The position numbers were made by a program, and so were the translations under genes. The notes beneath the pieces are model-generated. The model saw only the letters and a program-made list of their open reading frames with translations. It did not search any database and was not told the origin of the DNA. This document shows positions 33,767 through 40,116 of a stretch of 64,000 nt of DNA, in pieces (position 1 is the first letter of the stretch; each line of letters starts with the position of its first letter). Origin of the DNA: Falsiroseomonas oleicola (GTDB taxonomy: Bacteria > Pseudomonadota > Alphaproteobacteria > Acetobacterales > Acetobacteraceae); NCBI RefSeq assembly GCF_019029495.1, contig NZ_JAERQM010000002.1:682001-746000 (forward strand). The letters are read 5' to 3'.

Positions 33767-33886
33767 TCAGTGCGCCCGTGACAGGCGTCGCATGACCGCC
33801 AGGTACATGCTGTCCAGCAAGGCCAGCAGCGGGTCGCGGGAGAGCAGGGACTGCGGGGCGGGGGCGGCGGGGCGGTGGTTCGGCAT
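33767..33886 (-). CDS. 39-residue hypothetical protein with a strong ribosome site
   Basis: A small gene from ATG 33886 to TGA. The near-perfect Shine-Dalgarno AGGAGGAA lies 7 nt upstream. The product starts with a Pro/Ala-rich stretch (MPNHRPAAPAPQ) and ends with an amphipathic, Arg-rich helix (LLALLDSMYLAVMRRLSRAH). The upstream region (33930-33960) is unusually AT-rich for this genome and could hold a promoter. No family is recognised. The composition would suit a membrane-peripheral or regulatory peptide. It is convergent with the methyltransferase gene, whose stop is two bases away. Confidence 0.6.
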   Translation of the reverse strand: MPNHRPAAPAPQSLLSRDPLLALLDSMYLAVMRRLSRAH

Positions 33887-33987
33887 CTGTCGTTTCCTCC
33901 TGGGGCAACGACGGAAGCTTGCGCTTCGAAACATTCCAAAAAACTAAACTGAACGCGATTTCATGAGACTTGTCGCGGAGTGCGAAC

Positions 33988-35289
33988 CTACCCCGCCACG
34001 CGCCCGAACACCGCCGTCAGCACCGCATACAGCGCCCCACCCACCAGGAAGCCCACCAGCGTCCCGTTCATCCGCACATATTGCAGGTCCTTGCCGACCC
34101 GCAGCTCGATCTTCTCCGTCACCGTCGCCGTGTCCCAGTTCCGCACCACCCCGGCGATGAACTCCGAAAGCTGGTTTCGTGCGCGCGGCAGCAGGGCGAT
34201 CAGGGCGCGTTCGGCGCCCTTGTTCAGGCGGTCGCGCGCCGCCGGGTCCTCGGCCAGCATGGTGCCGAGATTGCCGAGCGCGGATTGCAGCGCCTGCACC
34301 GTGCGGCCGTTCGGATTGGTGGCGTCCGCCTCCAGCGCCCCTCGCAGCCGGCCCCAGATGTCGGACAGCCAGGCGGCGACGGCAGGGTGGGACAGCGCCT
34401 CCCGCAGCGCGCGGCCCACGGCAGCGGCACGCTCGGGGTCGGTTTCCAGGCGCTTGATCTCGGCGCGGATCCAGGTCTCGAAGGCCGCGCGCAGGTCGGA
34501 ATCGCCGGGCTGCACCCGGTCCAGCTCGGCATTCAGGGCGGAGAGCACGCGCCGCGCGATGCCGGCGCCGGCGATCCAGCCGACCAGCGCGCCACCTTCC
34601 GCCCGCACCCGCGCGGAAATGGCGGCCTGGAGCTGGTCCTCCTTCGCCGCCAGGATCGCCTTGAGCTGGCCGATGGCGAGGTCGAAGACCTCCTGGTGCC
34701 GGCCGCCCTCGATCAGCGCGGTCAGCGCCCGGGCCAGCACGCGCGCGGCGCCCGGGCCGCCGGCGATGCGCGGCAGCAGGCGGGCGAGCAGGCGGCGGGC
34801 GCGGCCATCCTCCAGGCTGGCCAGGATGCGCGGCAGGGCCTTGGCCAGGGCGCCGGCGGCGGGCTGCACCGCGGCGGGGTCGGAGAAGAAATCCCCCAGC
34901 ACCCGCGCCAGGTCCACCTTGGACAGAACCCGGGCGACCTCGGCTTCGGTGAAGACGTGGTTCGCCACGAAGCGGCCGAGGCCCGCGCCCAGCCTTTCCT
35001 TCTGCATCGGGATGATGGCGGTGTGCGGGATCGGCAGGCCGAGCGGGTGGCGGAACAGCGCGGTCACGGCGAACCAGTCGGCGATGCCGCCGACCACCCC
35101 GGCCTTGGCGGCGGCCTGCAGCAGGTCCGTGCCATAGCCCGGCGGCAGGGCGTAGCTGCCCAGCAGCAGCCCGCCCATGCCGGCGAGCAGCCCGGTGGCG
35201 GCGGCGCGATGCCGGCGCAGCGCCAGGCGCAGCGGAGCCTCCGGATCGGGGGTGGGGAGGGGAGCGGGGGGCGGGGGGCTGTCCTGCAT
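33988..35289 (-). CDS. DUF445 family membrane protein
   Basis: A 433-residue protein of the DUF445 (YjiN-like) family of unknown function. A hydrophobic N-terminal region (GLLAGMGGLLLGSYALPPGY) is followed by the diagnostic AAKAGVVGGIADWFAVTALF and RHPLGLPIPHTAIIPMQKER. A long helical middle follows, then a C-terminal membrane anchor (MNGTLVGFLVGGALYAVLTAVF). Start 35289 (MQDSPP) is preferred over an upstream extension that is Pro/Arg-rich and runs into the metal-transporter promoter. It is divergent from that operon. Confidence 0.88.
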   Translation of the reverse strand: MQDSPPPPAPLPTPDPEAPLRLALRRHRAAATGLLAGMGGLLLGSYALPPGYGTDLLQAAAKAGVVGGIADWFAVTALFRHPLGLPIPHTAIIPMQKERLGAGLGRFVANHVFTEAEVARVLSKVDLARVLGDFFSDPAAVQPAAGALAKALPRILASLEDGRARRLLARLLPRIAGGPGAARVLARALTALIEGGRHQEVFDLAIGQLKAILAAKEDQLQAAISARVRAEGGALVGWIAGAGIARRVLSALNAELDRVQPGDSDLRAAFETWIRAEIKRLETDPERAAAVGRALREALSHPAVAAWLSDIWGRLRGALEADATNPNGRTVQALQSALGNLGTMLAEDPAARDRLNKGAERALIALLPRARNQLSEFIAGVVRNWDTATVTEKIELRVGKDLQYVRMNGTLVGFLVGGALYAVLTAVFGRVAG

Positions 35290-35319
35290 CGCCTGCGCAG
35301 GTAGTCCGCCCGGTGGCCT

Positions 35320-35348
35320 TTGCCCAGGACCCCTGCCGATGTTATAAG
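35320..35348 (+). promoter_or_regulatory. sigma70-type promoter of the metal ABC operon
   Basis: TTGCCC (35320-35325, four of six consensus bases), a 17-bp spacer and TATAAG (35343-35348, five of six) form a well-spaced promoter. The expected transcription start is at or next to the ATG at 35355, so the first small gene would be read from a leaderless or nearly leaderless message. The -10 element overlaps the Zur-like dyad. Confidence 0.5.
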
Positions 35349-35356
35349 GTAACCAT
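35339..35356. promoter_or_regulatory. putative Zur operator
   Basis: ATGTTATAAGGTAACCAT contains the imperfect dyad GTTAT-AAG-GTAAC (35341-35353), which resembles the GTTAT-centred core of known Zur zinc-repressor sites. It lies on the -10 element and touches the first start codon of the zinc-type ABC operon, a position expected for repression by zinc-loaded Zur. The assignment rests on pattern and context only. Confidence 0.5.
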
Positions 35357-35489
35357 GTCAATCCAGCCCCTCCGCCTGTCCCTTGCCGACCCGCTCGCCC
35401 TGTCCGGCGGCGTGGGCGCGCGGCTGGTGCTGGCCGGGGCCGTGCTGGCGGCGCTTTGGGCGGCCGTGGCCTGGGCGATGTCGGCGTGA
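35355..35489 (+). CDS. 44-residue single-helix membrane protein leading the metal ABC operon
   Basis: A short gene whose ATG directly follows the promoter/Zur-like site and whose TGA shares a base with the ATG of the ABC ATPase gene (TGATG). It encodes a polar start (MSIQPLRLSLADPLALSGG) and one transmembrane helix (ARLVLAGAVLAALWAAVAWA). The tight coupling and the operator position suggest a small accessory subunit or assembly factor of the transporter, or a leader cistron that tunes its translation (inference). No family is recognised. Confidence 0.55.
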   Translation: MSIQPLRLSLADPLALSGGVGARLVLAGAVLAALWAAVAWAMSA

Positions 35490-36226
35490 TGCCGCGTGGT
35501 CCGGCGGTCGATCTGGCCAACCTCACCGCCACGCATCAGCGGCATCCGGCGGTGCATCACGTCTCCGCGCATTTCGCCGCCGGGTCGCTGGCGGCCATCG
35601 TCGGGCCGAATGGCGCCGGCAAGACCACCCTGCTGCGCAGCATTGCCGGGCTGCACCGGGTGGATGAGGGGCGCGTCACCCTTTCGGGCCATAAGCCGCG
35701 CGTGGCGCTGCTGCCGCAGCAATCCGGCATGGACCGCGCCTTTCCGATCCTCTGCCTCGATGTGGTGCTTCAGGGCCTCTGGTCCCGCCTCGGCGCCTTT
35801 CGCGGCGCCAGCGCGGCGGACCGGGACCGGGCGCAGCATGCGCTGGAGGCGGTGGGCCTCGGCGGCTTCGCGCGGCGCCCGGTCGGTGCCATGTCCGCCG
35901 GCCAGTTCCAGCGCCTGCTCTTCGCGCGCCTGCTGGTGCAGGATGCCGACCTGATCCTGCTGGACGAGCCCTTCAACGCCGTCGATGCGCGCACCGCCGC
36001 CGATCTTCTGGCCGTGCTGCGCCGCTGGCATGGCGAGGGCCGCACGGTTCTGGCCGTGCTGCACGACCTGGACCTGGTCGAGCGCGAATTCCCCGACTGC
36101 CTGCTGCTGGCGCGGGAGGCGATTGCCTGCGGCCCGACGGCCGAGGTGCTCTCCGCCCAGAACCGCCTGCGCGCCCGGATGATGGCCGAGGCCTGGGACG
36201 AATCCGCCCCCGCCTGCGCGGCCTAG
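35489..36226 (+). CDS. znuC: zinc/manganese-type ABC transporter ATP-binding protein
   Basis: A 245-residue ABC ATPase energising import of a divalent metal. Walker A is at residues 39-47 (GPNGAGKTT), Q-loop LLPQQ near 74-78, signature MSAGQFQR at 135-142, Walker B LILLDEP at 155-161 and the switch His182 in VLHDLDLV. The signature and the segment FPILCLDVVLQGLW are typical of the metal (ZnuC/TroB) branch. Gene order small protein-ATPase-permease and the Zur-like site upstream favour zinc. The permease follows after six bases. Confidence 0.85.
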   Translation: MPRGPAVDLANLTATHQRHPAVHHVSAHFAAGSLAAIVGPNGAGKTTLLRSIAGLHRVDEGRVTLSGHKPRVALLPQQSGMDRAFPILCLDVVLQGLWSRLGAFRGASAADRDRAQHALEAVGLGGFARRPVGAMSAGQFQRLLFARLLVQDADLILLDEPFNAVDARTAADLLAVLRRWHGEGRTVLAVLHDLDLVEREFPDCLLLAREAIACGPTAEVLSAQNRLRARMMAEAWDESAPACAA

Positions 36227-36231
36227 GACCT

Positions 36232-37095
36232 ATGGACTTCCTGTTCGGGCCGTTCCTGGAATTCGGCTTCATGCGCCGCGCCCTGGTGGGCTGCCTGGCG
36301 CTGGCCGTGGCGGCGCCTTTGCTCGGCGTGTTCCTGATGTTGCGGCGGACCTCGCTGACGGCGGAGGTGCTGGCGCATGGCGTCACCCCTGGCATCGCCG
36401 CGGGTTTCCTCATCGCGGGGCTTTCGGTGCCGGCCATGTCGATCGGCGGGTTGATCGCGGGGCTGCTGGTGGCCGTCGGTGCCGGAGCGCTGTCCCGTGC
36501 GACGGGGGGGCGGGAGGATGCGGCGCTGACGGCGCTGTACCTGATCGCCCTCGCGCTGGGCGTCACCCTGGTGTCGCTGCGCGGCGATACCTCCGACCTG
36601 ACGCATCTTCTGTTCGGCCAGGTGCTCGGCGTGGATGACCCGGCGCTGCTGATGATGGCCGGCGTCGCCACCCTGACCCTGCCGGTGCTGGCGCTCGCCT
36701 GGCGGCCGCTGGCGCTGGAATGCTTCGACCCGGGATTTGCCCAGGCGGAGGGTGTGCGCGGCGGGCTGTGGCACGCGCTGTTCCTGGTGCTGGTGGTGCT
36801 GAATGTGCTGGCCGCCTTCCAGGCCATGGGCACGTTGATGGCCGTCGGGCTGATGATGCTGCCGGCCGTGGCGTCGCGCCATTGGGCGCGGGAATTGTCA
36901 GGCATGGCCTATGCGGCGGTCGCGATCGCGGTGCTGTCGGCGACCTTCGGCCTGCTGGCCAGCTACCACCTGGACCTGCCCTCCGGCCCGGCCATCGTGC
37001 TGATGGCGGGGGTGCTCTGGGCCGTCTCGGTCATCGCCGGGCCGGTGGATGGGCTGGTGGCGCGCTGGGTGCGCCGGCCGCATCTGGCGGGGTAG
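36232..37095 (+). CDS. znuB: zinc/manganese-type ABC transporter permease
   Basis: A 287-residue inner-membrane permease of the ABC-3 (ZnuB/TroC) family with about eight helices. Marks are MRRALVGCLALAVAAPLLGV, LRRTSLTAEVLAHGVTPGIA (the coupling region near residue 38), LFGQVLGVDD and FQAMGTLMAVGLMMLPAVAS. It forms the membrane channel with the ATPase encoded just upstream. No periplasmic metal-binding protein (ZnuA) gene lies in the operon or elsewhere in the window, so it must be encoded at a distance or replaced. Confidence 0.88.
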   Translation: MDFLFGPFLEFGFMRRALVGCLALAVAAPLLGVFLMLRRTSLTAEVLAHGVTPGIAAGFLIAGLSVPAMSIGGLIAGLLVAVGAGALSRATGGREDAALTALYLIALALGVTLVSLRGDTSDLTHLLFGQVLGVDDPALLMMAGVATLTLPVLALAWRPLALECFDPGFAQAEGVRGGLWHALFLVLVVLNVLAAFQAMGTLMAVGLMMLPAVASRHWARELSGMAYAAVAIAVLSATFGLLASYHLDLPSGPAIVLMAGVLWAVSVIAGPVDGLVARWVRRPHLAG

Positions 37096-37100
37096 CCGTG

Positions 37101-37119
37101 GCGGCCTTGAGGCCGCTTT
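37101..37119. terminator. bidirectional hairpin terminator
   Basis: GCGGCC, TTGA, GGCCGC (37101-37116) followed by TTT lies between the convergent stop codons of the permease gene (37095) and the double-glycine peptide gene (37121). It is a short but GC-rich stem in the place where a shared terminator is expected. Confidence 0.5.
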
Positions 37120-37120
37120 A

Positions 37121-37375
37121 TCAAAGCTCCCCCATGGACCGCAGGGTGTCCGACAGGTCCTGGCTCCCGGTCAGACGCTGGATCTCATCCCGCACCTGCT
37201 GCATCTGGTCCGTGGCATCATTGTGGGTGCGCGGATGCGCGTCGTCCGGATTCAGGTGGTAATAGTGGTCGACAGCATGCTGCCTGGCGTTCTCTTTCCA
37301 CCAGACGCCGCCCGCCACGGTCGCGGCCTCCGCCTCCGTCAATGGGCGCGGAGCGGATAGGGATTTTTCGGACAT
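37121..37375 (-). CDS. 84-residue protein with double-glycine-type leader
   Basis: A small protein with AGGAG seven bases before its ATG. Residues 12-23, LTEAEAATVAGG, fit the double-glycine leader rule of exported bacteriocin-like peptides: Leu at -12, Thr at -11, Glu at -8, Val at -4 and GG at -2/-1. Cleavage after Gly23 would release a 61-residue, hydrophilic, His/Asp-rich peptide (VWWKENARQHAVDHYYHLNP and onward) with no Cys. No C39 peptidase-transporter or immunity gene is adjacent. Nearness to a zinc transporter and the His content make metal binding a possible alternative role. The leader match could be chance. Confidence 0.7.
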   Translation of the reverse strand: MSEKSLSAPRPLTEAEAATVAGGVWWKENARQHAVDHYYHLNPDDAHPRTHNDATDQMQQVRDEIQRLTGSQDLSDTLRSMGEL

Positions 37376-37420
37376 GTCGCTTCTCCTGAGACAGCGGGCT
37401 CAGGATGCGACGTGATGGTT

Positions 37421-37433
37421 AAGACTTTGTCTT
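37421..37433. promoter_or_regulatory. small palindrome upstream of the double-glycine peptide gene
   Basis: AAGACTTTGTCTT is a perfect 5-bp inverted repeat around TTT, in a locally AT-rich stretch about 46 bp upstream of the peptide start codon. It could be an operator or part of the end of the GNAT transcript; nothing more can be said. Confidence 0.3.
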
Positions 37434-37488
37434 CTTTGCGGGCAGCCGGCCCAGCACCCGCGGCACCACCACGCAGGGCCGCATCGCT

Positions 37489-37935
37489 TCAGATCCGCCG
37501 GACCTCGAAGAAGGTCTTGGCATTCCGCGTGAAGCCCGCCTTTTCGTAGAAGCGCAGCGTCGATTCCTGATGGGACCCGGTGGCCAGGCTCACCTTGTAG
37601 CAATTCGCCGCCCAGGCGGCCTCCAGCGCGGCCGCCAGCACCGCCTGGCCAAGACCTTCGCAGCGATGCGCCGCGTGGGTCACCACATTCTCGATCACCG
37701 CATAAGGCCTTGCGCCGACCGTGAGGTTCGGGACGCGGATCAGGATGCAGGAGGCGACGATGTCGCCATACCGCTCCGCCACGATGACGGTGACGAGGGG
37801 GGAGGCGGCCAGCATCTCGCCCCAGGCGGCTTCCGCCCGCGCGGGGTCCGGCGCCGGGTCGCCCGGATTCAGGTGGGGATAGAGCGCCAGCAGCCCGGGC
37901 AGGTCCCCCGGCATCGCGCTTCGGATCACGGTCAT
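37489..37935 (-). CDS. GNAT family N-acetyltransferase
   Basis: A 148-residue acetyl-CoA-dependent acetyltransferase. The fold is seen as MTVIRSAMPGDLPGLLALYP, central strands TVIVAERYGDIVASCILI, the motif A region VVTHAAHRCEGLGQAVLAAA (acetyl-CoA pyrophosphate loop, here RCEGLG) and the C-terminal ESTLRFYEKAGFTRN. The substrate is unknown. The ATG lies two bases after the stop of the UPF0114 gene on the same strand, so the two are co-transcribed. Confidence 0.88.
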   Translation of the reverse strand: MTVIRSAMPGDLPGLLALYPHLNPGDPAPDPARAEAAWGEMLAASPLVTVIVAERYGDIVASCILIRVPNLTVGARPYAVIENVVTHAAHRCEGLGQAVLAAALEAAWAANCYKVSLATGSHQESTLRFYEKAGFTRNAKTFFEVRRI

Positions 37936-37937
37936 CG

Positions 37938-38426
37938 CTATTTCTTCGTCAGCCGGTCCAGTACGCCCAGCGCCACCGCGCCGGCCACGAACATCCCATG
38001 GATCGCCAGCCCCCACATCACGGAACGGTCGTCGTAACTGGTCACCTCCATGAAGATCTGGAGAAGGTGGATGGAGGAGATGGCGATCAGCGCGGAGGCC
38101 AGTTTGATCTTCAGATTGCCGGGGTCGATGTTGGCCACCCAACTGACCCCCTCCGCATCCTCATGCTTGCCCAGCCGCGACACCAGGCTGTCATAGGAGG
38201 AGATCATCACCGTCACGACCAGGGAGGCGACCAGCGCCGCATCCAGCAGGTGCAGCAGTTCCAGCAACTGGCGGTTGTCCGATCCCGTCAGCGCATTGCC
38301 GGCGAACTTCCACAACTTGGCGAGGAAGCCCACCGCATAGATGGCCAGTGCCACGCCGAGGCCCAGGAAGAACACCACCAGCACATGCCGGCTGGCGAGC
38401 ACGACTTTGTCGATCAGCACCTGCAT
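37938..38426 (-). CDS. UPF0114/YqhA family membrane protein
   Basis: A 162-residue inner-membrane protein of the UPF0114 (TIGR00645) family with four helices. The N-terminus VVLASRHVLVVFFLGLGVAL, the conserved DAALVASLVVTVMISSYDSL, and WVANIDPGNLKIKLASALIA are characteristic. Function is unknown; relatives are small channel-like proteins. Start 38426 is the Met of the conserved N-terminus; an open frame upstream overlaps the divergent RidA gene and is not coding. It is followed directly by the GNAT gene. Confidence 0.9.
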   Translation of the reverse strand: MQVLIDKVVLASRHVLVVFFLGLGVALAIYAVGFLAKLWKFAGNALTGSDNRQLLELLHLLDAALVASLVVTVMISSYDSLVSRLGKHEDAEGVSWVANIDPGNLKIKLASALIAISSIHLLQIFMEVTSYDDRSVMWGLAIHGMFVAGAVALGVLDRLTKK

Positions 38427-38492
38427 GGCACCCTCCGGGGACGGCCAGGATGTGCCCTGTGCCGCGTCATTTTGGAAGGGAAAGACAACAGA

Positions 38493-38843
38493 ATGATCCG
38501 GCGAATTGCGGAGGAGCAGCGCCTGTCGGGCGCCGTGATGGGTGGCGGCATCATCTGGCTGGCCGGGCAGGTGGCCGATGATCCGACCCTGGATGCGGAG
38601 GGCCAGACCGCCGACATCCTGGCGCAGATCGACGCGCTGCTGGCCGAGGCCGGCACCGACAAGCGCGCCCTGCTCAGCGTCACCATCGTTCTGGCCGATA
38701 TCCGCGACGCGCCGGCGATGAACCGCGCCTGGGACGCCTGGCTCGACCCCGCCGCCAAGCCGGCGCGGATGACCATCGAGGCGGCGCTGGTCGATCCGCG
38801 CTGGAAGGTGGAGATCACCGGGGTGGCGCTCGCGCCCGCGTGA
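38493..38843 (+). CDS. RidA/YjgF family protein
   Basis: A 116-residue member of the RidA family, which hydrolyse reactive enamine/imine intermediates of PLP enzymes. The sequence follows the YoaB-like branch: LSGAVMGGGIIWLAGQVADD at the N-terminus, ILAQIDALLAEAGTDKRALL, and AKPARMTIEAALVDP with the conserved Arg that binds the carboxylate. GGAAGGG lies upstream of the ATG. It is divergent from the UPF0114 gene. Confidence 0.9.
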   Translation: MIRRIAEEQRLSGAVMGGGIIWLAGQVADDPTLDAEGQTADILAQIDALLAEAGTDKRALLSVTIVLADIRDAPAMNRAWDAWLDPAAKPARMTIEAALVDPRWKVEITGVALAPA

Positions 38844-38974
38844 TAATGGGCGTGATCCCCCCTCGACCGCGGGCGGCGGGCCGGGCATTTTAGCGCACGG
38901 CCATGGCGCCGCCCGGGCTCGGCCCTGTGGCCGCCGCAATCCGCTGCCATAGATGGGCCGACCGAGGAGTCTTC

Positions 38975-40036
38975 ATGAATATCCTGCTGACCGGCGGCCT
39001 TGGCTTCATCGGCTCCGCCGTCGTCCGCCGCCTGATCGCCACCACCGACCATCTGGTGGTGAATGTGGACAAGGAGACCTATGCCGCGAGCCATGAGGCG
39101 CTGGGCGCCGCGCGGGGCGATGCCCGCCATGTGCATGTGAAGGCGGATATCTGCGACCCGGCGGCGATGAGCGCCGTGCTTGCGCAGTGGCAGCCGGAGG
39201 TGGTGATGCACCTCGCGGCCGAGAGCCATGTCGACCGCAGCATCGACGGCCCGGCCGAGTTCATCCAGACCAATGTGGTGGGCACCCAGGTGCTGCTGGA
39301 GGCCGCGCGCGCCTACTGGTCCGCGCTCGACCCCGCCCGGAAGGCGGCCTTCCGTTTCCACCACATCAGCACCGACGAGGTCTTCGGTTCGCTGGAGACG
39401 CTTGAAGCAAAACCCTTCGACGAACACACGCCCTACGACCCGCGCAGCCCCTACAGCGCGTCGAAGGCGGCCTCCGACCATCTGGTCCGCGCCTGGCATC
39501 ACACCTACGGCTTTCCGGCCTTCGTCTCGAACACGACGAACAACTACGGGCCGTGGCAATTCCCCGAGAAGCTGATCCCGCTGGTCTCGCTGAACGCGCT
39601 GGAGGGGCGGCCGCTGCCGGTCTATGGCGACGGCGCCAATATCCGCGACTGGATCCATGTGGAGGATCATGCGGAGGCGCTGTGCCTGGCGGCGCTGGGC
39701 GCCGGCAAGCCGGGCGGCACCTATTGCATCGGACCACGGCAGGAACGCAGCAACCTCGACGTCGTGCGCGCTATCTGCGCCGTGCTGGACCGGCTGCGGC
39801 CGGACCCGGCTGGGCCGCGCGAGCGTCTGATCACCTTCGTGAAGGACCGCCCCGGGCACGATTTTCGGTATGCCATGGACCCGTCGGGCGCGGAGAAGGT
39901 GTTGGGCTGGACAGCGAAGTACGATTTCGAACGCGGGCTGGAACACACGTTGCGCTGGTACCTCGACAACGAGGCCTGGTGGGGGCCGATCCGGGCCGCA
40001 CGATATGCGGGGCAGCGGCTCGGCCAGACTGGGTAG
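38975..40036 (+). CDS. rfbB: dTDP-glucose 4,6-dehydratase
   Basis: A 353-residue extended SDR making dTDP-4-keto-6-deoxy-glucose, the branch point to rhamnose and amino-deoxy sugars. Visible are the NAD loop GGLGFIG (residues 7-13), AAESHVDRSIDGPAEFIQTN, the catalytic Thr133-Asp134-Glu135 (STDEVFG) and Tyr160/Lys164 (YSASK), then NNYGPWQFPEKLIPL and DWIHVEDH. GAGGAG precedes the ATG by six bases. The usual partner genes rfbA, rfbC and rfbD are absent nearby, so it more likely feeds the aminotransferase downstream. A strong hairpin follows. Confidence 0.92.
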   Translation: MNILLTGGLGFIGSAVVRRLIATTDHLVVNVDKETYAASHEALGAARGDARHVHVKADICDPAAMSAVLAQWQPEVVMHLAAESHVDRSIDGPAEFIQTNVVGTQVLLEAARAYWSALDPARKAAFRFHHISTDEVFGSLETLEAKPFDEHTPYDPRSPYSASKAASDHLVRAWHHTYGFPAFVSNTTNNYGPWQFPEKLIPLVSLNALEGRPLPVYGDGANIRDWIHVEDHAEALCLAALGAGKPGGTYCIGPRQERSNLDVVRAICAVLDRLRPDPAGPRERLITFVKDRPGHDFRYAMDPSGAEKVLGWTAKYDFERGLEHTLRWYLDNEAWWGPIRAARYAGQRLGQTG

Positions 40037-40041
40037 GAGTT

Positions 40042-40078
40042 AAAGCCCTCTCCCCCATAAGCGGGGGAGAGGGCTTTT
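40042..40078 (+). terminator. 15-bp hairpin terminator after rfbB
   Basis: AAAGCCCTCTCCCCC (40042-40056) pairs perfectly with GGGGGAGAGGGCTTT (40063-40077) around the loop ATAAGC, ending in TTTT. It starts six bases after the rfbB stop. The next gene is on the same strand, so this probably attenuates or ends the transcript and the epimerase may need its own promoter. Confidence 0.8.
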
Positions 40079-40116
40079 CAGAGATGCTCGACGGCTCAAC
40101 GAAGGAACGCGACAAA

